A DNA stretch of 64,000 nucleotides from PALSA-505 sp036501145 (GCA_036501145.1 DASYAV010000179.1:193626-257625), one strand, 5' to 3'. Shown: positions 50,735-59,743, counted from the first letter of the stretch. Numbers and translations are program-made. Notes: a model not told the origin generated them from the sequence alone.

Positions 50735-53359
50735 ATGCGTCTCCCGCTTTCCTGGGTGCGTGAGTACGCCCCGATCAGTGACGCCGGCGCCGACCCCCGC
50801 GAGGTGTCGCGCCGGCTGACCGCCGCCGGGCTCGAGGTGGAATCGGCCGAGCAGGCCGGCCACGACATTGAGCACGTGATCGTGGCCGAGGTGCTGGAGA
50901 TCGAGGAGCTGACCGGGTTCAAGAAGCCGATCAGGTTCTGCCGGCTGACCTCCGGTGACCCGTCGGCGGCGCCGCACGAGGTGATCTGCGGTGCGGTCAA
51001 CTTCGCCGCCGGTGACCGGGTGCCGCTGGCGCTGCCCGGCGCCCGGCTGCCCGGCGGCGTGACCATCGGCGCCAAGCCCGCCTACGGCCGGATGTCGGCC
51101 GGGATGATCTGCTCGGCGGCCGAGCTGGCCATCGGGGACGACCACAGCGGCATCCTGGTGCTGCCGCCGGACGCGCCGCTGGGCGCGGACTTCGTGGACT
51201 ACGCCGGGCTGCGCGACGTGGTGCTGGACATCGCGGTCACCCCGGACCGTGGCTACGCGCTGTCGGTCCGCGGTGTGGCGCGGGAACTGGCCAGCGCGTA
51301 CGGCGTGCCCTACACCGACCCGGCAGGTCCCGCCCTGGCCGGGGACGGCGATGGCGAGCCCGGTGACGTGTACCCCGCGAGCATCGCCGACCCGACCGCC
51401 TGCGACCGGTTCGTGCTGCGCGAGGTGCGCGGCCTCGACACCGCCGCCGGCACACCGCTGTGGATGCGGGTGCGGCTGGCCCGGTGCGGGCTGCGTACCG
51501 TGTCGCTGGCCGTGGACATCGTCAACTACCTGATGCTCGAGCTCGGCCAGCCGCTGCACACCTTCGACCGGGCCAAGCTGGACGGCCCCATCGTGGTCCG
51601 GCGGGCCGAGCCGGGGGAGCAGCTGGAGACCCTGGACCACGTGGTCAGGAAGCTGGACCCGGACGACATCCTGATCACCGACTCCTCCGGCCCGATCTCC
51701 ATGGCAGGCACCATGGGCGGGCTGAACACCGAGATCGGCCCGCAGTCCACCGACGTGGTCGTCGAGGCGGCGCACTTCTCCGCCGACGGCACCGGCCGGA
51801 TGGGCCGGCGGCACAAGCTGAGCAGCGAGGCGTCCTACCGGTTCGAGCGCGGGGTGGACCGCGAGCTGCCGCTGCGCGCCTCGGCCAAGGTGGTCTCGAT
51901 GCTGGCCTCTTTCGGCGGGGCGAGTGTGCAGCCCGGCTGCACACACGCCCAGGCCGAGGTCGAGCCGGTCACGATCGCCCTGCAGGCCAGCTACCCGGAC
52001 GAGGTGGCGGGCGTGGTGTACGGGCGGGACACCGTGGTGCGGCGGCTGCGCGAGGTGGGGTGTGAGGTCCGCCAGGGCGCCGGCGCCGCGGCGGACACCC
52101 GGCCGCCCGCCGACGGCAGGCACCTGCGGCCCGAGCACGGCAGGCACGACAGGGCGGCCGAGACGCTGCAGGTCACCCCGCCGTCCTGGCGGCCGGACCT
52201 GACCGACCCGGCCGACCTGGCCGAAGAGGTGATCCGGCTCGAGGGCTACGCCAACATCCCGATCATGATGCCGCGGGCGACGGCCGGGCACGGGCTGACC
52301 GCCCGGCAGCGGATGCGCCGCACGGTGGGCCGCGCGCTGGCCGGGTCGGGCTACGTCGAGGTGCTGAGCTGGCCGTTCAGCCCGGCCAGCGACGCCGACG
52401 CGCTGCAACTGCCCGCCGAGGATCCGCAGCGCACCGCGATCACCATCGCCAACCCGCTGAGCGAGGACGAGCCGCTGCTGCGCACCACCCTGCTGCCCGG
52501 GCTGCTGCGGGTGCTCGCGCGCAACATCGGCCGCGGCTTCGGCGACGCCGCGCTGTTCGAGACCGGCATGGTGTTCCACCCTCGGCCGGGCAGCCCGGGC
52601 GTCGCGCCCATCCTGCGGGTGGACCGCGCGCCCACCGTCGAGGAACTCGGCACGCTGCAGGCCGCGCTGCCCGACCAGCCGGTGCGGGTGGCCACGGTGC
52701 TGGCCGGGAACCGCGAGGCGGCGGGCTGGTGGGGACCGGGGCGGCCCGCGTCGTGGGCCGACGCGGTGCAGTCCGCCCGCGAGGTCTGCGCCGACTGCCG
52801 GGTCCCGGTCCAGGTGCGGGCCGCGCGGCAGGCGCCCTGGCACCCCGGCCGGTGTGCGGCCATCTTCGTGCCGGCCGGAGCCCCCGGGGGAACGGGGGAG
52901 GACCGGGAGTGGCTGGCCGGGTACGCCGGCGAGCTGCACCCGCGGGTGGTGAAGGCGTTCGGCCTGCCCGCCAGGACCTGCGCCATGGAGATCGACCTGT
53001 CGATGATCGAGACCGCGGCCGGTACCGTGCCCGCGGTGCCGGCGCCGCTGCTGTCCGGCTACCCGGTGGCCACCCAGGACGTGGCGCTGAGCGTGCCGGT
53101 GCAGGTGCCCGCGGCGGACGTGCAGGCCGCCCTGGTCGCAGGCGTGGCCGGCGCGGACGGGGCCGTGCTGCTGGAGGACGTCCGGCTGTTCGACCTGTAC
53201 ACCGGCGAGCAGGCCGGGGAGGGCCAGAAGTCGCTGGCCTACACGCTGCGCTTCCGGGCGCCCGACCGCACGCTCACCGCCGAGGAGACCTCGGCGCTGC
53301 GGGACGCCGCCGTGGCCGAGGCCGAGCGGCAGACCGGCGCCGTGCTCCGCGGCGGGTAG
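50735..53359 (+). CDS. pheT: Phenylalanyl-tRNA synthetase beta subunit
   Basis: This 874-residue subunit has the expected modules: MRLPLSWVREYAPI, the EMAP/OB-like tRNA-binding domain (VIVAEVLEIEELTGFKKPIR), B3/B4 editing (LRDVVLDIAVTPDRGYALSV, VDIVNYLMLELGQPLHTFD), B5, the catalytic-like domain and a C-terminal ferredoxin-fold anticodon-binding domain (YPVATQDVALSVPVQVPAAD, SLAYTLRFRAPDRTLTAEE). It contributes editing and tRNA binding. It is coupled to pheS with no gap. A hairpin follows the stop. Confidence 0.96.
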   Translation: MRLPLSWVREYAPISDAGADPREVSRRLTAAGLEVESAEQAGHDIEHVIVAEVLEIEELTGFKKPIRFCRLTSGDPSAAPHEVICGAVNFAAGDRVPLALPGARLPGGVTIGAKPAYGRMSAGMICSAAELAIGDDHSGILVLPPDAPLGADFVDYAGLRDVVLDIAVTPDRGYALSVRGVARELASAYGVPYTDPAGPALAGDGDGEPGDVYPASIADPTACDRFVLREVRGLDTAAGTPLWMRVRLARCGLRTVSLAVDIVNYLMLELGQPLHTFDRAKLDGPIVVRRAEPGEQLETLDHVVRKLDPDDILITDSSGPISMAGTMGGLNTEIGPQSTDVVVEAAHFSADGTGRMGRRHKLSSEASYRFERGVDRELPLRASAKVVSMLASFGGASVQPGCTHAQAEVEPVTIALQASYPDEVAGVVYGRDTVVRRLREVGCEVRQGAGAAADTRPPADGRHLRPEHGRHDRAAETLQVTPPSWRPDLTDPADLAEEVIRLEGYANIPIMMPRATAGHGLTARQRMRRTVGRALAGSGYVEVLSWPFSPASDADALQLPAEDPQRTAITIANPLSEDEPLLRTTLLPGLLRVLARNIGRGFGDAALFETGMVFHPRPGSPGVAPILRVDRAPTVEELGTLQAALPDQPVRVATVLAGNREAAGWWGPGRPASWADAVQSAREVCADCRVPVQVRAARQAPWHPGRCAAIFVPAGAPGGTGEDREWLAGYAGELHPRVVKAFGLPARTCAMEIDLSMIETAAGTVPAVPAPLLSGYPVATQDVALSVPVQVPAADVQAALVAGVAGADGAVLLEDVRLFDLYTGEQAGEGQKSLAYTLRFRAPDRTLTAEETSALRDAAVAEAERQTGAVLRGG

Positions 53360-53376
53360 CTTTCCGCGCAGGAAAG
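53360..53376 (+). terminator. Hairpin directly after pheT
   Basis: CTTTCC and GGAAAG pair around a GCGCA loop one base after the stop. A second GC-rich pairing (CCGCGG/CCGCGG) follows. The first stem is AT-containing and lacks a T-run, so termination efficiency is uncertain. It separates pheT from the convergent small gene. Confidence 0.4.
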
Positions 53377-53458
53377 TACCGCGGCGGCTGACCCGCGGGC
53401 GCGAACCCGGCGATGAGCGCGGGCATCACGGCCCGCCCGATGGCCTGCGCGGCATGCC

Positions 53459-53758
53459 CTACAGCAGATCCTCGGGGTCGAGGGTGCCGTCGGCGATGGA
53501 CTCCACCACGCGGCGGCTGCTGCCGCCGCCGGACAGCGCGGCCACCATGCTGTCCCGGCACACCTCGTAGCAGTAGCTGACCTGATCCACGTTCGCGTGC
53601 TGCTGAGCCCAGTTGCGGATCGCCCGGATCTCGGCGCGATCGTTGCCCGCCTGGCCCTCGGTGACGCTATCCGGGGAGCACATCTCGGACTGGATCATCT
53701 CCGGCGGCTCGTTGCCGGCCGGCCAGATCCGGACCAGGTACTTGGTGACGAGATCCAT
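53459..53758 (-). CDS. Small hypothetical protein
   Basis: I do not recognise this 99-residue protein. It has no signal peptide; the order is TKYLVRIWPAGNEPPEMI, an acidic middle, IRAIRNWAQQHANVDQVSY, a cysteine pair in YCYEVCRD and a C-terminal RVVESIADGTLDPEDLL. GGGGAGGACACG precedes ATG 53758, which supports translation. It lies downstream of, and in the same orientation as, the lipoprotein gene and could be its partner. No function is proposed. Confidence 0.65.
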   Translation of the reverse strand: MDLVTKYLVRIWPAGNEPPEMIQSEMCSPDSVTEGQAGNDRAEIRAIRNWAQQHANVDQVSYCYEVCRDSMVAALSGGGSSRRVVESIADGTLDPEDLL

Positions 53759-53807
53759 CGTGTCCTCCCCGTCTATCCTATCCCCGCCGGTGCCGCGTAT
53801 CCGCAGG

Positions 53808-54260
53808 TCAGCTGCCAGATCCGGAACCTTTCAGGTTCAGCACCGCGATGATCTCCGTGCTGCCCCTGCGGCATTCCGACGCCTCCCCGGTCTGCACCGT
53901 CGTCGTGGTGTCGGTGCCCTGGCACGTCCAGCCGTCCACCTTCACCGGTGCGCCGCCGCCGTTGCCGGGCACCCGCCCGGACCGGACCAGACCGGTGTAG
54001 TGGCTCTGGATCCGCATGGCCAGCGGGCAGGACGCGGACCCCCGCTCGACCTCGATGGTCACCGGCACGTTGACCGCGGTGCGGGAGATGCCGCAGGTCT
54101 GCCGGGGCGGGGCGAGCTGACTGGGGCTCGATCCGGCGGCGGTGGTGGTGTGCCGCGGCGTGCTGCCAGCACACCCCGCGGCCAGCACGGTGACCGCCAC
54201 GGCCGCGATCACCGGGACCGCCCGCCACGCCACCGGTACAGCCGACTGCGGGCAACGCAT
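53808..54260 (-). CDS. Putative lipoprotein of unknown function
   Basis: This 150-residue protein has a lipoprotein signal: a basic start, a hydrophobic core (VPVIAAVAVTV) and the lipobox LAAGC with Cys30 as the lipid-modified residue. The mature part holds four further cysteines, in RQTCGISRT, SASCPLAM, WTCQGTD and SECRRGS, suggesting two disulphides in a small beta-rich domain. ATG 54260 with GGAGGG upstream is preferred over an ATG at 54287. It is divergent from argC. No family could be named. Confidence 0.75.
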   Translation of the reverse strand: MRCPQSAVPVAWRAVPVIAAVAVTVLAAGCAGSTPRHTTTAAGSSPSQLAPPRQTCGISRTAVNVPVTIEVERGSASCPLAMRIQSHYTGLVRSGRVPGNGGGAPVKVDGWTCQGTDTTTTVQTGEASECRRGSTEIIAVLNLKGSGSGS

Positions 54261-54451
54261 GTGTGCCCTCCTTTCCGCGCCCATCATGCCGCCCGCCGCG
54301 CGGCAGGGAAAGCCGGCCGCGAACCGGACAGCGAGCCAGCCAGATCCGGCGGGCCGGCGCTGTGTCGCGGCTAGGCAGCGCAGCGTAATCCTCGCACCCT
54401 GGCGGCCCTAACTTGTGCCAGTCGTGCATTTCCCCGCGCGTTCCGCCAGGC

Positions 54452-54480
54452 TTGCATAATTACTCGCTCTCACGCATACT
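54452..54480 (+). promoter_or_regulatory. Predicted promoter of the arginine operon
   Basis: TTGCAT and CATACT are 17 bases apart, a good fit to a housekeeping sigma promoter; transcription would start near 54487, about 53 bases before argC. The -35 lies within TTGCATAATTAC, which looks like the TTGCATAA half-sites reported for actinobacterial ArgR boxes, so ArgR could repress by overlapping the promoter. Confidence 0.6.
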
Positions 54481-54539
54481 TCTACAGATGGTCTGGCCCG
54501 CGGCGCCGGGCCGGGCGGTGGCGACGAAGGGGTGGCTGC

Positions 54540-55613
54540 GTGGGCGCGCGGGTAGCGGTGGCGGGGGCAAGCGGCTACGCCGGGGGTGAACTGCTGCGGC
54601 TGCTGGCCGCGCACCCGGACCTCGAGATCGGCCCGGTGGCGGCCGGGACGAGCGCCGGCAAGCCGGTCACCGACCTGCACCCGCAGCTGGCCGGCCTGGC
54701 CGGACGGACGTTCGCGCCGACCACCGCCCAGGCGCTGGCCGACGCCGACCTGGTGTTCACCGCACTGCCGGCCGGTGAGTCGGCGGCGCTCGCCGCCCAG
54801 CTGCCCGGCGGGAAGCGGGTCGTGGACCTCGGGCCCGACTTCCGGCTGGCCGCCCCCGCCCAGTGGGCGCAGTTCTACTCCGGGCCGCACGCCGGCCGCT
54901 GGCCCTGGGGCCTGCCTGAGCTGCCCGGGACACGGGCGCAGGTGCGGGAGGCCACCCGGGTCGCCGCACCCGGCTGTTACGCGACGGCGGTCGTGCTCGC
55001 GCTGGCGCCGCTGCTCGCCGCGGGCGTGGCCGAGCCCGAGGACATCGTGGCCGTCGCCGCGTCCGGCACCTCCGGCGCGGGCCGTGCGGCCAAGCCCGGG
55101 CTGCTCGGCAGCGAGGTGATGGGCTCGGTGTCGGCCTACCAGGTCGGCGGCGTGCACCGGCACACGCCGGAGATCGAGCAGGCACTCGGCGAGGCCGTGG
55201 CCCACGCCGGAGCCGGCACGCCGGGCGGCATTCCGGCCGGCCCACCCACGGTGACCGTCTCCTTCACCCCGATGCTGGCCCCGATGCCGCGCGGCATCCT
55301 GGCCACCTGCACCGCGCGGCTGGCCCCCGGCGGTACCCCTGCGGCGGTCCGTGACGCGCTGGCGCAGGCCTACCACGGCGAGCCCTTCGTCCACCTGCTG
55401 CCCGAAGGCCGCTGGCCCGCTACTGCGGCCACCGCCGGGTCGAACGCCGCCCACCTGCAGGCGGCCGTGGACTCCCGGGCGGGCCGGGTGGTCGTGGTGG
55501 CCGCCCTGGACAACCTGGGCAAAGGCGCGGCCGGGCAGGCCGTGCAGAACGCCAACCTGATGCTTGGCCTGGCCGAGACGGCCGGCCTGACAGCGAACGG
55601 AGTAGCACCTTGA
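54540..55613 (+). CDS. argC: N-acetyl-gamma-glutamyl-phosphate reductase
   Basis: This 357-residue enzyme reduces N-acetylglutamyl phosphate to the semialdehyde with NADPH. The dinucleotide site is VAVAGASGYAGGELLRLL, the catalytic Cys lies in VAAPGCYATAVVLAL, and KRVVDLGPDFRL and VSVSFTPMLAPMPRGI-type blocks (here VTVSFTPMLAPMPRGILAT) confirm the family. GTG 54540 follows GAAGGGG. It opens an argC-J-B-D operon with overlapping stops and starts. Confidence 0.96.
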   Translation: MGARVAVAGASGYAGGELLRLLAAHPDLEIGPVAAGTSAGKPVTDLHPQLAGLAGRTFAPTTAQALADADLVFTALPAGESAALAAQLPGGKRVVDLGPDFRLAAPAQWAQFYSGPHAGRWPWGLPELPGTRAQVREATRVAAPGCYATAVVLALAPLLAAGVAEPEDIVAVAASGTSGAGRAAKPGLLGSEVMGSVSAYQVGGVHRHTPEIEQALGEAVAHAGAGTPGGIPAGPPTVTVSFTPMLAPMPRGILATCTARLAPGGTPAAVRDALAQAYHGEPFVHLLPEGRWPATAATAGSNAAHLQAAVDSRAGRVVVVAALDNLGKGAAGQAVQNANLMLGLAETAGLTANGVAP

Positions 55614-56797
55614 GTGTCACCGCCCCGCTCGGCTTCCGCGCGGCCGGCGTGGCCGCCGGGCTCAAGGAGTCCGGCGCCCGCGACGTGGCCGTGGTGCTGA
55701 ACGACGGCCCGTCGTGCGCGGCGGCCGCGGTGTTCACCGCCAACCGGGTGCAGGCCGCCCCGGTGCAGTGGACCCGCCAGGTGGTCAGCGGAGGCCGGGT
55801 CCGCGCCGTGGCGCTGAACTCCGGTGGCGCGAACGCCTGCACCGGCCCTGCCGGTTTCGCCGACACCCATCAGACTGCCGAACGGCTTGCGCATCAGCTG
55901 GCGGGGTCGGCCGGCGAGATGGCGGTGTGCTCCACCGGCCTGATCGGGGAGCGGCTGCCGATGGATCTGCTGCTGCCGGGGGTGGACGCCGCGGTGGCCG
56001 AGGCGGCCCGCGGCGGCGGGCTGGCCGCGGCCGATGCCATCAGGACCACCGACACCGTGGTCAAGATCGCGTTCCGCCGCGGCCCGGCGCCGGGAACAGC
56101 CGGGAACGCCGGCGCGCCAGGCGGGTACACGATCGGCGGGATGGCCAAGGGCGCCGGTATGCTCGCCCCCGCCCTGGCCACCATGCTCTGCGTGCTCACC
56201 ACCGACGCCGACCTCGGCGCGGGTGAGCTGGACGCGGCGCTGCGCCGGGCGGCCGCGGTGACGTTCGGCAGGCTCGACACCGACGGCTGCATGTCCACCA
56301 ACGACACCGTGCTGCTGCTGGCCAGCGGCGCCGCCGGGGTCCGGCCGGATCCCGGCGAGTTCGCCGCCCAGCTCACCGCGGTCTGCGCCGACCTGGCCCG
56401 GCAGCTCCAGCTCGACGCCGAGGGTGCGGGCAAGGCCATCGCCATCGAGGTCACCGGCGCGGCGAGCGAGCGGGACGCGGAGACCGTGGGCCGTGCGGTG
56501 GCCCGCAGCGCCCTGCTCAAGTGCGCCATCGCCGGCGAGGACCCGAACTGGGGCCGGGTGCTGGCCGCGGTCGGCACCACCGACGCGGTGTTCGAGCCGG
56601 ACCGGCTGAACGTGGCGGTCAACGGCATCTGGGTCTGCCGCAACGGCTACGCCGCCGACGACCGCGGCAAGGTGGACCTGTCACCCCGCGACGTCACGAT
56701 CACCGTCGACCTGGCCGCCGGGCCGGATTCCGCGACGATCGCCACCACCGACCTGACCGTGGCCTACGTGCACGAGAACACGGCGTATTCCACATGA
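55610..56797 (+). CDS. argJ: Bifunctional glutamate N-acetyltransferase / amino-acid acetyltransferase
   Basis: This 395-residue Ntn-like enzyme recycles the acetyl group from N-acetylornithine to glutamate. The self-cleavage site is in GGMAKGAGMLAPALATML, where the Thr of LATML becomes the nucleophile; TLNSGGAN-like (here ALNSGGANACTG) and CAIAGEDPNWGRVLAAVG are the other conserved blocks. TTG 55610 overlaps the argC stop, with CGGAG upstream. Presence of argJ means the pathway is the cyclic one. Confidence 0.95.
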   Translation: MSVTAPLGFRAAGVAAGLKESGARDVAVVLNDGPSCAAAAVFTANRVQAAPVQWTRQVVSGGRVRAVALNSGGANACTGPAGFADTHQTAERLAHQLAGSAGEMAVCSTGLIGERLPMDLLLPGVDAAVAEAARGGGLAAADAIRTTDTVVKIAFRRGPAPGTAGNAGAPGGYTIGGMAKGAGMLAPALATMLCVLTTDADLGAGELDAALRRAAAVTFGRLDTDGCMSTNDTVLLLASGAAGVRPDPGEFAAQLTAVCADLARQLQLDAEGAGKAIAIEVTGAASERDAETVGRAVARSALLKCAIAGEDPNWGRVLAAVGTTDAVFEPDRLNVAVNGIWVCRNGYAADDRGKVDLSPRDVTITVDLAAGPDSATIATTDLTVAYVHENTAYST

Positions 56798-57762
56798 CCG
56801 CGCGCTCCGCGCGCTCCGCGCCCACCGTGGCCGGCCAGCGCCGGCAGGACGCGATCGCCAAGGCCGCCACGCTCATCGAGGCGCTGCCCTGGCTCAACCG
56901 CTTCCACGGCCAGACCGTCGTGATCAAGTACGGCGGGCACGCCATGACCGACGCCGCGCTGCAGGCGGGGTTCGCCCAGGACGTGGTGTTCCTGCGGTAC
57001 GCGGGGCTGCGCCCCGTCGTGGTGCACGGCGGCGGCCCGCAGATCACCGAGCAGCTCGAGCGCTCCGGCCTGCCCAGCACGTTCACCGCCGGGCTGCGGG
57101 TCACCACCCCCGAAGCCATGGACGTGGTCCGGATGGTGCTGACCGGGCGGGTGAACCGCGACGTGGTCGGCCTGATCAACCAGCACGGCCCGTTCGCGGT
57201 GGGCATGTCCGGTGAGGACGCGAACCTGTTCACCGCGCGCCGCAAGCCGGCCATCGTGGACGGCGAGCCGGTGGACATCGGGCTGGTGGGTGAGATCGCC
57301 GCGGTGAACACCGGCGCGGTGCGCGCACTGCTCGCCGACGGCCGGATCCCGGTGGTGTCCAGCGTGGCGGCCGGCGACGGCGGCGCGGTGTACAACGTGA
57401 ACGCCGACACCGCGGCCGGCGCGCTCGCCGTCGCACTGGGTGCGGCGAAACTGGTCATGCTCACCGACGTGCCCGGCCTGTACGCCGACTGGCCGCCCAG
57501 CCCGCCGCGGGCGGACCAGCCCGGCGCGCCGGAGCCGGCCGGCGAGGTGATCCCCCGCCTCGGCGCCGCGGACCTGGCCGCCCTGCTGCCCACGCTCAGC
57601 GCCGGCATGATCCCGAAGATGACCGCCTGCCTGGACGCCGTGCGCGAGGGCGTGCCGCAGGCCCACGTGCTCGACGGCAGGCTGCCGCACGCGGTGCTGC
57701 TGGAGATCTTCACCGACTCAGGCATCGGGACCATGATCGTCCCGGACGGGAGCAGGACATGA
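56794..57762 (+). CDS. argB: Acetylglutamate kinase
   Basis: This 322-residue kinase phosphorylates N-acetylglutamate and is usually the arginine feedback point. Blocks are VVIKYGGHAM (phosphate binding), VVVHGGGPQI, the NRDVVGLINQHGPFAVGMSG region, VYNVNADTAAGALAVALGA and KLVMLTDVPGLY. The N-terminal extension of about 28 residues (APTVAGQRRQDAIAKAATLI) is the kind of helix that permits hexamer formation and arginine inhibition. ATG 56794 overlaps the argJ stop as ATGA. Confidence 0.96.
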   Translation: MTARSARSAPTVAGQRRQDAIAKAATLIEALPWLNRFHGQTVVIKYGGHAMTDAALQAGFAQDVVFLRYAGLRPVVVHGGGPQITEQLERSGLPSTFTAGLRVTTPEAMDVVRMVLTGRVNRDVVGLINQHGPFAVGMSGEDANLFTARRKPAIVDGEPVDIGLVGEIAAVNTGAVRALLADGRIPVVSSVAAGDGGAVYNVNADTAAGALAVALGAAKLVMLTDVPGLYADWPPSPPRADQPGAPEPAGEVIPRLGAADLAALLPTLSAGMIPKMTACLDAVREGVPQAHVLDGRLPHAVLLEIFTDSGIGTMIVPDGSRT

Positions 57763-59033
57763 GCGAGCCGCAGGCGACCGCGGAACACAGTACGAGCACC
57801 TCTCAGCGGTTGCGCGAGCGGTTCGCCGCGTCGATCATGCCGAACTACGGGCTGCCCCCGGTCGCGCTGGCCCGTGGCCAGGGCTGCCAGGTATGGGACG
57901 CCGACGGCCGGGAGTACCTGGATCTGATCGGCGGCATCGCGGTCAGCGCGCTCGGCCACGCCCACCCGGCCATCACCGAGGCGGTGTCCCGCCAGGTCGC
58001 CACGATCGCGCACACCAGCAACCTGTTCCTGCACGAGCCGGAGGTCGTGCTGGCCGAGCGGCTGCTCACCCTGCTCGGCCACGACGGAAAGGTGTTCTTC
58101 GCCAACTCCGGCACCGAGGCCAACGAAGCGGCGCTCAAGGTGGTGCGGCGGGCCAATCCCGGCCGGCCGGTGATCGTGGCCGCCGAGCACGGTTTCCACG
58201 GCCGGACCATGGGCGCGCTCGCGCTCACCGGCAAGGCCTCGATCCGCGAGCCGTTCGGGCCGTTCGGGCTGACCGTGCGGTTCGTGCCCTATGGCGAGCC
58301 GGACGCGCTGCGGGCCGCGGTCGGCGCCGACTGTGCTGCGGTCTTCCTCGAGCCCACCCAGGGCGAGGCCGGTGTGGTGCCGGCCCCGGACGGCTACCTG
58401 CGCGCCGCCAGGGAAGCCTGCGACGCGGCCGGCGCGCTGCTCGTGCTGGACGAGATCCAGAGCGGGATCGGCCGGGCCGGCACCTGGTTCGCCCACCAGC
58501 GCGAGGGCGTGCGGCCCGACGTGCTCACCCTGGCCAAGGGCCTGGGCGGCGGCCTGCCGATCGGCGCCTGCATCGGCGTGGGCGGGTGCGGCACCGCGCT
58601 GGGCCAGGGCGACCACGGCAGCACGTTCGGCGGCAACCCGGTGGCCTGCGCCGCCGCGCTCGCCGTGCTGGACACGATCGAGGCCGACGGCCTGCTGGAG
58701 CACGCGGCCGCGGTGGGGCAGCAACTGACCAAGGCCATCACCGCCGTGCCGCACCCGCTGCTGGCCGGGGTGCGCGGCCGCGGGCTCTGGCTGGCCATTC
58801 TGCTCACCGAGCCGGTGGCCGGCCGCGTGCAGAGCATCTGCGCCGGTGCCGGGTTCCTGGTCAACGCGGTCCAGCCGGACGCGATCAGGCTGGCCCCGCC
58901 GCTGATCCTCAGCGAGGTGCAGGCCGGGCTGTTCGCCCGTACACTGCCAGCCATCCTGGACGTGCAGGCCGGCGCCGAGACGGGCTCGGCCGCGCGCGCC
59001 GCCGACCGGATCAGGCAGGAACTCAGGTTGTGA
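57759..59033 (+). CDS. argD: Acetylornithine aminotransferase
   Basis: This 424-residue PLP enzyme of class III aminotransferases converts the semialdehyde to N-acetylornithine. The PLP lysine is in LTLAKGLGGGLPIGA; NSGTEANEAALKVVRR, EHGFHGRTMGALALTG and LLVLDEIQSGIGRAGTWF hold the phosphate- and cofactor-binding residues. ATG 57759 overlaps the argB stop as ATGA. A long inverted repeat lies between it and argR. Confidence 0.95.
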   Translation: MSEPQATAEHSTSTSQRLRERFAASIMPNYGLPPVALARGQGCQVWDADGREYLDLIGGIAVSALGHAHPAITEAVSRQVATIAHTSNLFLHEPEVVLAERLLTLLGHDGKVFFANSGTEANEAALKVVRRANPGRPVIVAAEHGFHGRTMGALALTGKASIREPFGPFGLTVRFVPYGEPDALRAAVGADCAAVFLEPTQGEAGVVPAPDGYLRAAREACDAAGALLVLDEIQSGIGRAGTWFAHQREGVRPDVLTLAKGLGGGLPIGACIGVGGCGTALGQGDHGSTFGGNPVACAAALAVLDTIEADGLLEHAAAVGQQLTKAITAVPHPLLAGVRGRGLWLAILLTEPVAGRVQSICAGAGFLVNAVQPDAIRLAPPLILSEVQAGLFARTLPAILDVQAGAETGSAARAADRIRQELRL

Positions 59034-59044
59034 CCTCGGCATCA

Positions 59045-59112
59045 GAGACTTATTCAAAACCCGGTCGGCAGGCTCTTGGCCGTGAGCGCGCAGGAACTTT
59101 TGAATGAGTCTC
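59045..59112 (+). promoter_or_regulatory. 15-bp inverted repeat that encloses the argR start codon
   Basis: GAGACTTATTCAAAA (59045-59059) and TTTTGAATGAGTCTC (59098-59112) are complementary at every position (one G-T wobble). The argR ATG (59104-59106) lies in the right arm, so as RNA the start codon would be paired while the Shine-Dalgarno AGGA (59092-59095) stays in the 38-base loop. The ATTCA and TGAAT half-sites also resemble ArgR-box halves, so a DNA operator is possible. Confidence 0.7.
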
Positions 59113-59649
59113 CCACTTACGAAGGTGGCCAGGCAGGCCAGGATCGCGGCGATCCTGGAGCGGGCCCAGGTGCGCTCCCAGGAAGACCTGGCCGAGCGGC
59201 TGGCCGAGGGCGGGCTGCACGTCACCCAGGCCACCCTGTCCCGCGACCTGGAGGAACTCGGCGCGGTCCGGCTGCGCGGCAGCAGCGGCTCGCTGGTGTA
59301 CGCGCTGCCCGGTGAGCCGGGCGGGCCGGGATCGCGGCCCGGTGGCAGCATGCCGTCCGGCGCGCCTGACGATGCGGCGGGCAGCAAGCTGGCCCGGACC
59401 GCCGCCGAGTTGCTGACCTCGGCCGAGGCCAGCGCCAACCTGGTGGTGCTGCGCACCCCGGCCGGGGCGGCGCAGTACTTCGCCTCGGTGATCGACCACG
59501 CGTCCTGGCCGTCGATTCTCGGCACCGTGGCCGGCGACGACACCGTGCTGATCATCGCCAGGGCCCCGGACGGTGGCGACGCCGTCGCGGCCGCGCTGCT
59601 CAAGCTCGCCGACCGGCAGGCCGCACGCGAACGGCCCGCTCAGGCCTGA
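59104..59649 (+). CDS. argR: Arginine repressor ArgR
   Basis: This 181-residue regulator binds ARG boxes with arginine as corepressor. The winged-helix DNA-binding domain spans about residues 8-75 (RIAAILERAQVRSQEDLAE, VTQATLSRDLEELGAVRLR), and the C-terminal arginine-binding hexamer domain is marked by VVLRTPAGAAQYFASVID and LGTVAGDDTVLIIA, where GDD contacts the ligand. A roughly 25-residue Gly/Pro/Ser linker lies between them. ATG 59104 begins MSLPLTK. The inverted repeat that covers the start suggests autogenous control. Confidence 0.95.
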   Translation: MSLPLTKVARQARIAAILERAQVRSQEDLAERLAEGGLHVTQATLSRDLEELGAVRLRGSSGSLVYALPGEPGGPGSRPGGSMPSGAPDDAAGSKLARTAAELLTSAEASANLVVLRTPAGAAQYFASVIDHASWPSILGTVAGDDTVLIIARAPDGGDAVAAALLKLADRQAARERPAQA

Positions 59650-59696
59650 CCACCGGCCCGGCAGCGATCCGCACCGGGGCGCTTTAACATGGCAAG

Positions 59697-59719
59697 CTGG
59701 CCGGTTACGCACCGGCCAG
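59697..59719. promoter_or_regulatory. Perfect 9-bp hairpin between argR and argH
   Basis: CTGGCCGGT and ACCGGCCAG pair around TACGC, 25 bases before the argH GTG. The second arm is followed by TTACGC, echoing the loop. It could be a weak terminator for argR or a leader stem for argH. Confidence 0.45.
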
Positions 59720-59743
59720 TTACGCAGGAGCAGGAGGAGCATC

